A stretch of 64,000 nt of DNA from Streptomyces sp. NBC_00154 (GCF_026342835.1 NZ_JAPEMI010000001.1:1494501-1558500), one strand, 5' to 3'. Positions 38,221 to 47,595 are shown, numbered from the stretch's first letter. Numbers and translations: made by a program. The notes: generated by a model not told the origin, from the sequence alone.

Positions 38221-39585
38221 TTACGCCTTCGTCAGCAAGGGCTTCTCGTCGTCGCCGCCCCTGGACTCCGGGACGTACGGCTCCGCGGGACCCTCATCCG
38301 TGATCATCTTCTCGTCGAACGGGATGGAGCCGGAGAGCACCTGGTCCACCCGCTCCTTGTCGATCTCCTTGGTCCAGGTGCCTACCAGCACCGTGGCGAC
38401 CGCGTTGCCCGCGAAGTTCGTCAGGGCGCGGGCCTCGCTCATGAAGCGGTCGATGCCGACGATCAGACCGACGCCGTCGACCAGGCCGGGGCGGTGGGAC
38501 TGCAGGCCGCCCGCCAGCGTGGCGAGACCCGCGCCGGTGACGCCCGCTGCACCCTTCGAGGCCACAATCATGAAGAGCAGGAGCGAGACCTGCTCCCCCG
38601 CGCTCAGCGGGTCGCCCATCGCGTTGGCGATGAAGAGCGAGGACATCGTCAGATAGATGGCGGTGCCGTCGAGGTTGAACGAGTAGCCGGTCGGCACGGT
38701 GATGCCCGCGACGGACTTGCTGACGCCGAGGTGCTCCATCTTGGCGATGAGCCGCGGCAGCGCCGACTCCGAAGACGAGGTGGAGAGGATCAGCAGGAAT
38801 TCGCGGCCCAGGTACTTCAGCAGGAGCAGCAGGTTCACTCCGGCGACCAGTCGCAGGATCGTGCCGAGCACCACGAAGACGAAGATCGCACAGGTGATGT
38901 AGAAGCCGACCATGATGATCGCGAGGGACTTCAGCGCATCGACGCCGGTCTCGCCGACCACCGCTGCCATGGCACCGAACGCGCCGACCGGGGCCGCCCA
39001 CATGATCATGGCGAGGATGCGGAAGACAAGACGCTGGATGTGGCCGATGCCACGCAGGACCGGTTCGCCCGCCGAGCCCATGGCCTGCAGCGCGAAGCCC
39101 GCGAGCAGGGCGATCAGCAGGGTCTGGAGCACTTCGCCCTCGGTGAAGGCGGAGATCATCGTCGTCGGGATGATGCCCAGCAGGAAGTCCGTGGTGGACT
39201 CGCTGGCGCCCGCCGCCTGCTTCTCCCCGGCTGCGCGCACCGCTTCGGTGAGGTGGAGACCCTGGCCCGGTTCGAGGATGTTGCCGACGAGCAGACCAAT
39301 ACCGAGGGCCACGGTCGACATCACCAGGAAGTAACCGAGCGCGAGGCCGCCGACGGCGCCGACCTTGGCGGCCTTGCGGACCGAGCCGACGCCCAGCACG
39401 ATCGTGCAGAAGATGATCGGCGAGATCATCATCTTGATGAGGTTCACGAAGCCGGTACCGATCGGCTTCAGCTCGACGGCCACCCCGGGGGCCACGAAGC
39501 CCACCAGGATGCCGAGCGCCACAGCGCCGATCACGGCGAGATACAGATAATGCGTACGGTCCCGCCTGGCGGCTGGCACTCCCAC
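38221..39585 (-). CDS. dctA: C4-dicarboxylate/proton(sodium) symporter DctA
   Basis: A 454-residue membrane carrier of the DAACS (dicarboxylate/amino acid:cation symporter) family. GTG at 39585 follows GAGGAG by 6 nt. Eight hydrophobic segments and two re-entrant loops are apparent. Family motifs are 'LKPIGTGFVNLIKMMISPIIF', the serine-rich hairpin 'LILSTSSSESALPRL', 'VPTGYSFNLDGTAIYLT' (unwound helix with substrate and cation ligands) and 'GIDRFMSEARALTNFAGNAVAT'. The likely substrates are succinate, fumarate and malate. It is divergent from a DcuS/DcuR-like two-component pair, which very probably controls it. The C-terminal 25 residues are acidic and cytoplasmic. Confidence 0.94.
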   Translation of the reverse strand: MGVPAARRDRTHYLYLAVIGAVALGILVGFVAPGVAVELKPIGTGFVNLIKMMISPIIFCTIVLGVGSVRKAAKVGAVGGLALGYFLVMSTVALGIGLLVGNILEPGQGLHLTEAVRAAGEKQAAGASESTTDFLLGIIPTTMISAFTEGEVLQTLLIALLAGFALQAMGSAGEPVLRGIGHIQRLVFRILAMIMWAAPVGAFGAMAAVVGETGVDALKSLAIIMVGFYITCAIFVFVVLGTILRLVAGVNLLLLLKYLGREFLLILSTSSSESALPRLIAKMEHLGVSKSVAGITVPTGYSFNLDGTAIYLTMSSLFIANAMGDPLSAGEQVSLLLFMIVASKGAAGVTGAGLATLAGGLQSHRPGLVDGVGLIVGIDRFMSEARALTNFAGNAVATVLVGTWTKEIDKERVDQVLSGSIPFDEKMITDEGPAEPYVPESRGGDDEKPLLTKA

Positions 39586-39715
39586 GGGGTTCTCCTCGGC
39601 TCGTCCCTGTCCGTCCCCCGTCCCGGGGGGTCCCGGCGAATATCCCGCCCCGTGTGACGGCCGTCACCCTTACGTGCATTTCGTTCATATGTTTTCGGCC
39701 AGGCAGACTGTGAGC

Positions 39716-41464
39716 ATGCGTCTCCCACGCCCCCGTACCCGTCCGCGCAGCCTGGCCGGTCAGCTCTTCGCGATGCAGGTGGTGCTGGTTGCGGCCGTGG
39801 TGGCGGGGTGCGCGTTCTTCGCGTACGTCTCCGGGAGCGCGCAGGCGGAGGAGACCGCGACCCGGCAGGTCAGGGCGGCGGCGCTGGCGGTGGCCGATTC
39901 GCCGTCCGTACGGGAGGCGATCCGCACCCCGGACCCGACCGCCGTGCTCCAGCCGTACGCGGAGAAGGTCCGCAGGGACACCGGGATCGCCTTCGTCACG
40001 ATCATGAGCCCGGACCGGATCCGTTGGACGCACCCCGACGCGGAACAGATCGGGGAGACGTTCCTCGGCCACACCGCGAGGGCGCTGCGCGGCGAGACGT
40101 TCACGGAGACGTACACCGGCACGCTCGGCCCCTCGATCCGGGTCGTCACCCCGGTCCGGGACGGCGGCAGGATCACCGGTCTGGTCAGCGCGGGCATCAC
40201 GGTCGAGCGGGTCTCCTCGCAGGTGCGGGCGCAGCTCGGCGCGCTGGGGCTCGCGGCGGGCGGGGCACTCACCCTCGGCGGCATCGGCACGTATGTGATC
40301 AACGCCCGGCTGCGGCGCCACACGCACGGTATGAACGCCGCCGAGCTGAGCCGGATGCACGACTACCACCAGGCCACGCTGCACGCGGTGCGCGAGGGGC
40401 TGCTGATGCTCGACGGCCAGCGCAGGATCGCGCTGGTCAACGACGCGGGCCGGGATCTGCTCGGGCTGCCGCCGGGTGCGGTCGGGCGCCGGGTGGCCGA
40501 ACTGGAACTGCCGGTGCCGCTGACCGGGGCGCTGCTGGCCTCCGAGGAGCGGGTCGACGAGCTGCATCTGACGGCGGACCGGGTGATCGTGGTCAACACC
40601 CGTCCGGTGGTGGGCGGCGAGCAGCGCGGTACGGTCGTGACCCTCCGCGACCACACGGAACTCCAGGCGCTGTCCGGCGAGTTGGACTCGGAGCGGGGGT
40701 TCACCCAGGCGCTGCGCTCGCAGGCGCACGAGGCGGCGAACCGGCTGCACACGGTCGTCTCGCTGATCGAGCTCGGCCGGGTGGAGGAGGCGGTCGGCTT
40801 CGCTACGGCGGAGCTGGAGCTGGCACAGGTCCTCACCGACCGCGTCGTCGGCGCCGTCGCCGAACCGGTGCTGGCGGCGCTGCTGCTGGGCAAGGCGGCG
40901 CAGGCGAACGAGCGGGGGGTGGAGCTGGTGCTCGCGGACGACAGCGTGATCGACGACGGCGCGCTGCCCGCGACGCTGCCGCAGCGCGATCTGGTGACGA
41001 TCCTCGGCAATCTGATCGACAACGCGGTGGATGCCGCGTCGGAGGCGGCGACGGCCCCGCCGCCCGAAGCGGGTGTCCCGTCCGGCGCGGGGACCGTGCC
41101 CGGGGCCGGGGTGGCGGCGGACTCCGCAGTCGTGCCCGCCCAGCGCGGTGCGGCACCGCGCCGCGCCGGCCGCGCGCGGGTCACCGTCACCGCGCTCGCC
41201 GACGACCGTGAGCTGCTGCTGCGGGTCGCGGACACCGGGGCCGGGGTCGATCCCGACGTCGCCGCCGAGGTGTTCCACCGCGGCTGGTCGACGCACGGGG
41301 CCGGTCGTGGGCTCGGGCTGGCGCTCGTGCAGCAGGCCGTGCACCGGGCCGGCGGGACGGTCGTGCTCGGCGGGGGTCCGGACGGCGGCGCGGAGTTCAC
41401 CGTACGGCTGCCGCTGTCGCCCTCGGCCACGCAGCAGCACACGCCGAAGGAGCCCACCCCGTGA
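39716..41464 (+). CDS. DcuS/CitA-family sensor histidine kinase
   Basis: A 582-residue sensor for extracellular di- or tricarboxylates. Transmembrane helices lie at about 18-42 and 180-200, flanking an extracytoplasmic PAS/Cache domain ('GIAFVTIMSPDRIRWTHPDAEQIGETF'). A cytoplasmic PAS domain follows ('VREGLLMLDGQRRIALVNDAG'). The phospho-acceptor His338 lies in 'LRSQAHEAANRLHTVVSLI', the DcuS-type motif. The ATPase domain has ILGNLIDNAVDAA and GRGLGLALVQQ. A ~40-residue Ala/Pro/Gly-rich insertion interrupts it between N box and G1 box. The chosen ATG lies 6 nt after CAGACT, a possible -10 box; there is no ribosome site. It overlaps the regulator gene by GTGA. Confidence 0.92.
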   Translation: MRLPRPRTRPRSLAGQLFAMQVVLVAAVVAGCAFFAYVSGSAQAEETATRQVRAAALAVADSPSVREAIRTPDPTAVLQPYAEKVRRDTGIAFVTIMSPDRIRWTHPDAEQIGETFLGHTARALRGETFTETYTGTLGPSIRVVTPVRDGGRITGLVSAGITVERVSSQVRAQLGALGLAAGGALTLGGIGTYVINARLRRHTHGMNAAELSRMHDYHQATLHAVREGLLMLDGQRRIALVNDAGRDLLGLPPGAVGRRVAELELPVPLTGALLASEERVDELHLTADRVIVVNTRPVVGGEQRGTVVTLRDHTELQALSGELDSERGFTQALRSQAHEAANRLHTVVSLIELGRVEEAVGFATAELELAQVLTDRVVGAVAEPVLAALLLGKAAQANERGVELVLADDSVIDDGALPATLPQRDLVTILGNLIDNAVDAASEAATAPPPEAGVPSGAGTVPGAGVAADSAVVPAQRGAAPRRAGRARVTVTALADDRELLLRVADTGAGVDPDVAAEVFHRGWSTHGAGRGLGLALVQQAVHRAGGTVVLGGGPDGGAEFTVRLPLSPSATQQHTPKEPTP

Positions 41465-42135
41465 TCCAGGTGCTGGTCGTCGAGGACGATCCCGTGGCCG
41501 CCGACGCGCACAGGCTGTACGTCGGCCGGGTCCCCGGCTTCACCGTGGCCGCGGTCGCGCATTCGCGTGCGGAGGCGGTACGGGCGCTGGACCGTACCCA
41601 GGTCGATCTGCTGCTCCTGGACCTGTACCTGCCCGATGGACACGGTCTGCAGCTGCTGCGGTCGCTGCGCGCCGCCGGGCACACGGCGGATGTCATCGCC
41701 GTGACGTCGGCGCGCGATCTGGGGGTGGTCCGGGAAGGGGTGTCGCTCGGTGTCGTCCAGTACGTGCTGAAGCCGTTCACCTTCGCCACCCTGCGCGACC
41801 GCCTCATGCGCTACGCCGAGTTCCGTGCGGCGGCCGGTGAGGCCAGCGGCCAGGACGAGGTGGACCGGGCGCTCGGCGCGCTCCGGGCTCCGCAGCCGTC
41901 GCGGCTGCCCAAGGGGCTGAGCGGCCCGACGCTGGAGGCGGTGACCCGTGTGCTGCGGGCCTCCCCGGACGGGGTGACCGCAGCCGCGACGGGCGTGGAG
42001 CTGGGCATCTCGCGGATCACCGCACGCCGCTATCTGGAGCACCTGGTGACGGTGGGCCGCGCCGTCCGCAGTCCGCAGTACGGACAGATCGGGCGGCCGG
42101 AACTGCACTACCGGTGGGTGGCCGAGACTCGCTGA
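41461..42135 (+). CDS. DcuR/CitB-family response regulator
   Basis: A 224-residue regulator with receiver domain (Asp-Asp near residue 9-10, phospho-acceptor in LLLLDLYLPDGHG, Lys in YVLKPFTFATL) and a C-terminal winged helix-turn-helix ('GVTAAATGVELGISRITARRYLEHLV') of the CitB type. The GTG start overlaps the kinase stop (GTGA, 41461-41464). With the divergent dctA it forms a classic C4-dicarboxylate sensing and uptake module: kinase detects the acid, regulator activates the carrier. Confidence 0.94.
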   Translation: MIQVLVVEDDPVAADAHRLYVGRVPGFTVAAVAHSRAEAVRALDRTQVDLLLLDLYLPDGHGLQLLRSLRAAGHTADVIAVTSARDLGVVREGVSLGVVQYVLKPFTFATLRDRLMRYAEFRAAAGEASGQDEVDRALGALRAPQPSRLPKGLSGPTLEAVTRVLRASPDGVTAAATGVELGISRITARRYLEHLVTVGRAVRSPQYGQIGRPELHYRWVAETR

Positions 42136-42219
42136 CCGTACGCCCGTCCGTACGTCCGGCCGCGCCGACGCCCATCCGTACATCCAACTGCATTTCCACC
42201 CGTACGCCCCACGGACAAC

Positions 42220-42269
42220 AAGCGCTTCCCGCACGGGGATTGACCTTGTCGACGGGCCGGTCCTACGGT
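42220..42269 (+). promoter_or_regulatory. promoter and possible LacI-type half operator of the sugar ABC operon
   Basis: TTGACC (42240-42245), 18-bp spacer, TACGGT (42264-42269). The palindrome AAGCGCTT (42220-42227), within AAGCGCTTCC, lies 12 bp upstream of the -35 and resembles the core of LacI-family operators. The operator call is weaker than the promoter call. Confidence 0.55.
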
Positions 42270-42309
42270 CACGGTCTCAGCCCCCCGTGGCTATGAGGAG
42301 GTCGTGCCC

Positions 42310-43671
42310 GTGCGCCCCACCGCCCCACTGATCCTCGCCGCCGCAGTCATCGTTCTGACTGCCGGCTCGTTGACCGCCTGCTCCTCCGGTTCCGGCAGTG
42401 ATCCGGACACCGTGAAGGTCGCGTACAACCGTTCCACGGACAACAAGATCCGGTTCAAGGACGCCTATCTCGAGTCTGTGAAGAAGCAGTTCGAGAAGGA
42501 ACACCCCGGCAAGAAGATCAAGTTGATACCGATTCAGGCGGCGGACAACGACTACGCCACCAAGGTGCAGCAGATGATGCGCTCGCCGAAGACGGCACCG
42601 GATCTGGTCTACGAGGACACCTTCCGGATCAACTCCGACATCAAGGCCGGCTATCTGCGGCCGCTGGACGCATATCTCGCCAAGTGGGACACCTGGAGCC
42701 AGTTCGTGGACACGGCGAAGGCCGCTGCGAAGGCCGAGGACGGCAAGACGTACGGCGTCCCGGACGGCACCGACACCCGCGGGCTCTGGTACAACAAGAA
42801 GATCTTCGCCAAGGCGGGGCTGCCGGCCGACTGGCAGCCGAAGAACTGGGAAGAGGTCCTGGACGCGGCCCGCGCGGTCAAGAAGAAGGTCCCCGGCGTC
42901 ATCCCGCTGAATGTGTACACGGGCAAGGCCCCGGGCGAGGCCGCGGTGATGCAGGGCTTCGAGATGCTGCTGTACGGGACCGGCGACGACCCGCTCTACG
43001 ACCCCGGCGCCAAGAAGTGGGTGGCCGGCGGACAGGGCTTCCGTGACGCGCTGGGCTTCGTGGGGACGGTGTACGGGGAGAAGCTCGGCCCCGATCCGTC
43101 CGACGCGCTCGACCCCAACGTCGGTACGCATGTGGCCACCGAGTGGTTCCCCGAGGGCAAGCTGGCCATCTCGCTGGACGGCTCCTGGATGGGCCAGAAC
43201 TGGATCAACGAGGGACCCAAGGCGTGGCCCGAGTGGAAGACGGAACTCGGCCAGACCCCGATGCCCACCCAGAACGGCCAGGCGCCCGGGAAGGTGTCCA
43301 TGTCGGGCGGCTGGACCTGGGCGGTCCCGCAGAAGGCCAAGAACGCCGATCTGGCCTGGGAGTTCGTCAAGACGATGCAGACCCCGCAGAACGCGGCCAA
43401 ATGGGATGTGGTGGGTGCGCAGATCGCGGTGCGTGAGGACGTGGCGAAGGATCCGACGTATCTGAAGTCGATGCCGGGCATCGACTTCTTCACCGGCCTC
43501 GTCCAGTACACCCACTACCGTCCCGCTCTGCCCGTCTATCCGCAGGTGTCGACGGCCATCGGTGAGGCGATGGAGAAGGTGACGACGGGCGACGGATCGC
43601 CGGAGTCGGCGGCGAAGGAGTACGACGAGCAGCTGAAGACCCTCGTCGACGGCGCGGTCGTCACGAAGTGA
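42310..43671 (+). CDS. extracellular sugar-binding lipoprotein of ABC importer
   Basis: A 453-residue cluster-type solute-binding protein anchored by lipid at Cys24 (lipobox LTAC). GTG at 42310 is preferred over GTG at 42304 because AGGAGG (42296-42301) is 8 nt away from the former but only 2 nt from the latter. The family 1 signature 'KTAPDLVYEDTFRINSDIKAGYLRPLDAYL' and 'GVPDGTDTRGLWYNKKIFAKAGLP' is clear, as is the aromatic-rich ligand region 'LDGSWMGQNWINEGPKAWPEW'. The ligand is probably an oligosaccharide. It is the first gene of a three-gene operon with two permeases (GTGA overlaps) and no ATPase. Confidence 0.92.
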   Translation: MRPTAPLILAAAVIVLTAGSLTACSSGSGSDPDTVKVAYNRSTDNKIRFKDAYLESVKKQFEKEHPGKKIKLIPIQAADNDYATKVQQMMRSPKTAPDLVYEDTFRINSDIKAGYLRPLDAYLAKWDTWSQFVDTAKAAAKAEDGKTYGVPDGTDTRGLWYNKKIFAKAGLPADWQPKNWEEVLDAARAVKKKVPGVIPLNVYTGKAPGEAAVMQGFEMLLYGTGDDPLYDPGAKKWVAGGQGFRDALGFVGTVYGEKLGPDPSDALDPNVGTHVATEWFPEGKLAISLDGSWMGQNWINEGPKAWPEWKTELGQTPMPTQNGQAPGKVSMSGGWTWAVPQKAKNADLAWEFVKTMQTPQNAAKWDVVGAQIAVREDVAKDPTYLKSMPGIDFFTGLVQYTHYRPALPVYPQVSTAIGEAMEKVTTGDGSPESAAKEYDEQLKTLVDGAVVTK

Positions 43672-44612
43672 GCGGCGCCGCGTCGAAAGCCGGGCCCCTG
43701 CGATCGCGGCGAGCGGGGTCGTGGCAGCAGGCAGGGTCGCCGCGGCGTGCGGGGTCGTGGCGGCAGGCAGGGCGGTGGCTGCCGATCGCCCCCGCCACCG
43801 CGCTGCTGCTGCTCTTCCTCGCGGGCCCCATCGGCTACTGCGTATGGATCGCCTTCACCAACACCCAGCTGACCGGATCGTCGAGCTCCGACTTCGTCGG
43901 CTTCGCCAACTTCCGGCGGGCGTTCGCCGACGACAACTTCCGTAACGCCGTCCAGTTGACACTCGCCTTCACCTTCCTGTCGTCGATCGTCGGACAGAAC
44001 ACGCTGGGGCTGGCGCTCGCGGGCCTGATGCGGGCCGCGTCCCGCCCGGTCCGTACGGTCACCGGGGCGCTGGTCATCACGGCCTGGGTCCTGCCGGAGA
44101 TCGTCGCGGCATTCCTGCTGTACGCGTTCTTCCGCCGCGAGGGCACTTTGAACGCGATCCTGGACCAGCTCCATCTGCCCTCCCAGAACTGGCTGTTCAC
44201 GCTGCCGATCCTGGCAGTGTCGTTCGCCAATGTGTGGCGCGGGACGGCGTTCTCGATGCTGATCTACTCGGCGGCGCTGGCCGAGATCCCGCAGGACATC
44301 ACGGAGGCCGCCGAGGTCGACGGGGCGAGCGGGCCGCGCCGGCTGTGGCACATCACGCTGCCGATGATCCGCCGTTCCATCGGCACCAATCTGATGCTCA
44401 ACACCCTCTCCACGCTCTCCGTGTTCGGACTGATCTGGGCGATGACCCGCGGCGGTCCGGGCAACCGCAGCCAGACGCTTCCGGTGTTCATGTACGACCA
44501 GGCGTTCGTGAACAGTCTGATCGGCTACGGAACGGCGGTGGCGCTGCTGCTGCTTCTGGTGGGATCCCTGTTCTCGATCGTCTATCTGCGGCTGATGAAG
44601 GTGGAGGTGTGA
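43668..44612 (+). CDS. sugar ABC transporter permease 1 (MalF-like)
   Basis: A 314-residue inner membrane subunit with six hydrophobic segments and the EAA loop 'EAAEVDGASGPRRLWHITLP' that contacts the ATPase. The first 38 residues are cytoplasmic and Arg/Gln/Gly-rich with an imperfect repeat (RRAGSWQQAGSPRRAGSWRQAG). GTG overlaps the binding-protein stop (43668-43671). It works with the next gene as the translocation pore. The ATPase must come from elsewhere, most likely the shared MsiK of Streptomyces. Confidence 0.93.
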   Translation: MSGAASKAGPLRSRRAGSWQQAGSPRRAGSWRQAGRWLPIAPATALLLLFLAGPIGYCVWIAFTNTQLTGSSSSDFVGFANFRRAFADDNFRNAVQLTLAFTFLSSIVGQNTLGLALAGLMRAASRPVRTVTGALVITAWVLPEIVAAFLLYAFFRREGTLNAILDQLHLPSQNWLFTLPILAVSFANVWRGTAFSMLIYSAALAEIPQDITEAAEVDGASGPRRLWHITLPMIRRSIGTNLMLNTLSTLSVFGLIWAMTRGGPGNRSQTLPVFMYDQAFVNSLIGYGTAVALLLLLVGSLFSIVYLRLMKVEV

Positions 44613-45457
44613 CGGGCGTGAAAGGCGTGACGACGTCCCGGCGCACCCGGGCGCGGCTGGCGTCCGACGGGGCGCTGCTGCTGGTCGCGGTGGCGTTCGC
44701 GCTGCCGCTGATGTGGCTGCTCTTCGCCTCGTTGGACGGCAGCGCCGATCTTCGGGTGCGACCGCCGACGTCACCGACTCTGGAGAACTTCGACGCGGTC
44801 CTCACCGACGAGATCACCTTCACTCCGATGCTCAACAGTCTGCTGTTGTGCGGCAGTGCGACGCTGCTGACCGTGGTGTGCGCGGCGCTGGCCGCGTATC
44901 CGCTGTCCCGCCACCGCTCGCGCCTGACCCGCCCGTATCTGCTGACGATCCTGTTCACGACATGTCTGCCGATCACCGCGATCATGGTGCCGGTGTACGG
45001 GCTCTTCGTACAGGTCGATCTGATCGACACGATGTACGGGACGGCGCTCTTCCTCGCCACCGCCCAGCTGCCGTTCGCCATCTGGCTGATGAAGAACTTC
45101 ATGGACGGCGTGCCGAAGGTGCTGGAGGAGGCGGCCTGGACGGACGGGGCGTCGACGACACAGACGCTGGTCCGGGTGGTGCTGCCGCTGATGGGGCCGG
45201 GGGTGGGCGTGGTGACGATCTACACCTTCATCATGCTGTGGGGGAACTTCTTCGTCCCCTTCATGCTGCTGCTCTCCCCCGAGCAACTCCCGGCCTCCGT
45301 CTCGATCTTCACCTTTTTCGGCAACTACGGATCGGTGGTCTACGGGCAGCTGGCGGCGTTCTCGATCCTGTACTCGACGCCGGTACTGCTGCTGTACATC
45401 CTGATCTCGCGCCGGCTCGGCGGCGGGTTCGCCCTGGGCGGCGCGGTCAAGGGATGA
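44609..45457 (+). CDS. sugar ABC transporter permease 2 (MalG-like)
   Basis: A 282-residue permease with six hydrophobic segments and the EAA loop 'EEAAWTDGASTTQTLVRVVLP'. GTG at 44609 overlaps the upstream stop (GTGA). GGTGGAGG just before it is too close for that codon, so translation might instead begin at the GTG at 44618; both are in frame. It is the last gene of the importer operon, followed by 91 bp to the XRE gene. Confidence 0.93.
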   Translation: MTGVKGVTTSRRTRARLASDGALLLVAVAFALPLMWLLFASLDGSADLRVRPPTSPTLENFDAVLTDEITFTPMLNSLLLCGSATLLTVVCAALAAYPLSRHRSRLTRPYLLTILFTTCLPITAIMVPVYGLFVQVDLIDTMYGTALFLATAQLPFAIWLMKNFMDGVPKVLEEAAWTDGASTTQTLVRVVLPLMGPGVGVVTIYTFIMLWGNFFVPFMLLLSPEQLPASVSIFTFFGNYGSVVYGQLAAFSILYSTPVLLLYILISRRLGGGFALGGAVKG

Positions 45458-45536
45458 GTGGGCGGCGCGGGCCAGGACGTTCCTACGAGCCGTGATCTCG
45501 GTCGAACAGACCGTAGTCAGGCCGGGTCCCGGCTCC

Positions 45537-45542
45537 TACGGT
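45537..45542 (+). promoter_or_regulatory. -10 box of the XRE regulator (leaderless)
   Basis: TACGGT lies 6 nt before the GTG at 45549, with no ribosome site between. A -35 is not obvious. Confidence 0.45.
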
Positions 45543-45548
45543 GGGGCC

Positions 45549-46232
45549 GTGCACCCCACCCCGTCTTTCAATGCCCCCGCCGCGCGCCGACTGCGCGAGG
45601 CCCTGGGGATGGCGCCCGGTCATGTCGCCTACGGCCTCAGCGCCCAGTACGGACTCCGGATCAGCGCGGACACCGTCGCCGCCTGGGAGCGTGGTCTCGC
45701 GCTGCCCGACGAGAAGGAACTCATGGCGCTGGCCGGAGTGCTGTGGTGCGCGCCGGGCGAGCTGCTGACCGCCGCCCGCACCCTGCACGAACACCGGGTG
45801 GCCCGTGGCCTGGCCGTGGACGAGCTGGCGCGGCTGCTGGGGCTGGCGGTCTCCGCGTATCAGCGGATGGAGGAGTCCGGGCGCTGGCGCGGCAACGAAC
45901 GCCAGTCCGCGGCACTCAGCGAGGCGTTGCAGCTGACGGCGGCCGACTTCGTGACGGCGACGGGACGGCACGAGGAGCTCGGGGAGCTGCTGCGCAGCGC
46001 GGTGACAACGCGCTGGCAGGCGTACACCCGGCCGGTGGCGAAGCTGGTGCCGCTGGAGCGGCGGCGGCTGCAGGACGTGCTGGAACAGCTGCACGCCGAC
46101 TACCAGGCAATGATGGTGTCGACGCTGAGCTGGAGCACGGGAGGTCCGGAGCGGGCGGGCGCGGACGGGGAGGCGGGACGGGCGTTTCTGGACGGGATCG
46201 TGGAGCGGTTCTGGGAGACGGCGGGGGCGTAG
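45549..46232 (+). CDS. XRE-family DNA-binding protein with two helix-turn-helix segments
   Basis: A 227-residue regulator. The first helix-turn-helix (about 10-60) reads 'RRLREALGMAPGHVAYGLSA', with WERG marking its last helix. A second helix-turn-helix ('RGLAVDELARLLGLAVSAYQRMEESG') follows at about 80-115. The C-terminal half is helical without a recognised ligand domain. The GTG at 45549 is preferred over an in-frame GTG at 45492 because the -10-like TACGGT would otherwise lie inside the gene. The target is unknown; it may be unrelated to the neighbouring importer. Confidence 0.8.
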   Translation: MHPTPSFNAPAARRLREALGMAPGHVAYGLSAQYGLRISADTVAAWERGLALPDEKELMALAGVLWCAPGELLTAARTLHEHRVARGLAVDELARLLGLAVSAYQRMEESGRWRGNERQSAALSEALQLTAADFVTATGRHEELGELLRSAVTTRWQAYTRPVAKLVPLERRRLQDVLEQLHADYQAMMVSTLSWSTGGPERAGADGEAGRAFLDGIVERFWETAGA

Positions 46233-46242
46233 CGCGGCCGAC

Positions 46243-46268
46243 GGCCGGCCGGTCCTCGGAGGCCGGCC
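46243..46268. terminator. terminator between XRE gene and pfkA
   Basis: GGCCGGCC (46243-46250), 10-nt loop, GGCCGGCC (46261-46268); each arm is also self-palindromic. It lies between convergent gene ends. Confidence 0.6.
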
Positions 46269-46304
46269 CCGAAGCCGGCCCCCGAAGAGCGTCGGACCCG
46301 CCGG

Positions 46305-47330
46305 TCAGAACACCGACTCCGCCTCGTACATCCGGTCCTTCGGCACCGTCTTCAGCTGTGTGATCGCGTCCGCCAGCGGCACCATCATGATGTCGTTGCC
46401 GCGCAGCGCCGTCATCCGGCCGAAGTCGCCCCGGTGCGCCGCCTCGACCGCGTGCCAGCCGAAGCGGGTCGCCAGCACCCGGTCGTACGCGGTCGGCGTG
46501 CCACCGCGCTGGACATGGCCGAGAATGACCGGCCGGGCCTCCTTGCCGAGGCGGGTCTCCAGCTCGACCGCGAGCCGGTTGCCGATGCCCTGGAAGCGCT
46601 CGTGGCCGAATTGGTCGATCTCGCCCTTGGCGTACGGCATCGAGCCCTCGACCGGGTGCGCGCCCTCGGCGACGCAGATGACCGCGAACTTCTTGCCGCG
46701 GGCGAAGCGCTCCTCGACCATCTTGACCAGGTCCGCGACCTCGAACGGCCGCTCGGGCAGACAGATGCCGTGCGCACCGCCCGCCATGCCGGACTCCAGC
46801 GCGATCCAGCCCGCGTGCCGGCCCATCACCTCGACGACCATGACCCGCTGGTGCGATTCGGCCGTGGTCTTGAGACGGTCTATGGCTTCGGTGGCGACGC
46901 CGACCGCCGTGTCGAAGCCGAAGGTGCGGTCGGTGGACGAGATGTCGTTGTCGATGGTCTTCGGAACGCCGACGACGGGCATTCCGGCGTCCGACAGCAT
47001 CCGGGCCGCGGTGAGGGTGCCCTCGCCGCCGATCGGGATCAGCACGTCGATGCCGTAACGGCGGCTCAGCTCGTCACAGTTCTCGGCGGCTTCGCGGAGC
47101 CGGTCGCGCTCCAGCCGGGCCGAGCCGAGAATGGTGCCGCCGTGCGCGAGGATGCCACTGACCGCGTTGAGGTCGAGGGGGCGGAAGTGGCCGTCGAGGA
47201 GTCCCTTGAAGCCGTCCTCGAACCCGATGACTTCATCGCCGTGACCCACCACGGCGCGGTGCACGACCGACCGGATCACTGCGTTCAGACCTGGGCAATC
47301 GCCGCCTGCGGTGAGAACTCCGATGCGCAT
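46305..47330 (-). CDS. pfkA: 6-phosphofructokinase (ATP-dependent)
   Basis: A 341-residue glycolytic enzyme phosphorylating fructose-6-phosphate. The N-terminus 'MRIGVLTAGGDCPGLNAVIR' is the family start. PIGGEGTLTAA, 'KTIDNDISSTDRTFGFDTAV' (catalytic Asp in TIDND) and 'VMGRHAGWIALESG' mark the active site, and 'LGHVQRGGTPTAYDRVLATR' the sugar-phosphate region. Length equals the Streptomyces PfkA proteins. ATG at 47330 has AGGAG about 10 nt upstream. It is monocistronic and divergent from pta-ackA across 265 bp. Next to pyk it makes a set of lower- and upper-glycolysis control enzymes. Confidence 0.95.
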   Translation of the reverse strand: MRIGVLTAGGDCPGLNAVIRSVVHRAVVGHGDEVIGFEDGFKGLLDGHFRPLDLNAVSGILAHGGTILGSARLERDRLREAAENCDELSRRYGIDVLIPIGGEGTLTAARMLSDAGMPVVGVPKTIDNDISSTDRTFGFDTAVGVATEAIDRLKTTAESHQRVMVVEVMGRHAGWIALESGMAGGAHGICLPERPFEVADLVKMVEERFARGKKFAVICVAEGAHPVEGSMPYAKGEIDQFGHERFQGIGNRLAVELETRLGKEARPVILGHVQRGGTPTAYDRVLATRFGWHAVEAAHRGDFGRMTALRGNDIMMVPLADAITQLKTVPKDRMYEAESVF

Positions 47331-47595
47331 CGTGCCATATCTCCTGCTCGTTAGTGCCGTGCATTTCGGGGGCGACCGCGGAATCCCCCGTACCGTGAGC
47401 CACAACGATTGTCCCACGTCAGGTCCGGACCTCGCGCTCTCGGCCTGTCCGGGGCGCGGCACCCGACCGCTACAGGACGTGTGCAGCACCCCGGAACAGG
47501 GGCTTTCGCCCGGGGGCGGCTGGTCCGCACCCGCAGGTATCGTCAAAACGGTCGATACCACACCAACCGGCAGCCAGAACGACGGGAGAGCATGC

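Noticed and set aside
38294..41440. A 1048-codon minus-strand open frame across dctA and the kinase
   Set aside because: It overlaps two well-supported genes in a shadow frame, with Arg/Pro-rich composition.
42304..42309. GTG at 42304 as start of the sugar-binding lipoprotein
   Set aside because: Only 2 nt from AGGAGG; the GTG at 42310 has 8-nt spacing and gives the same signal peptide.
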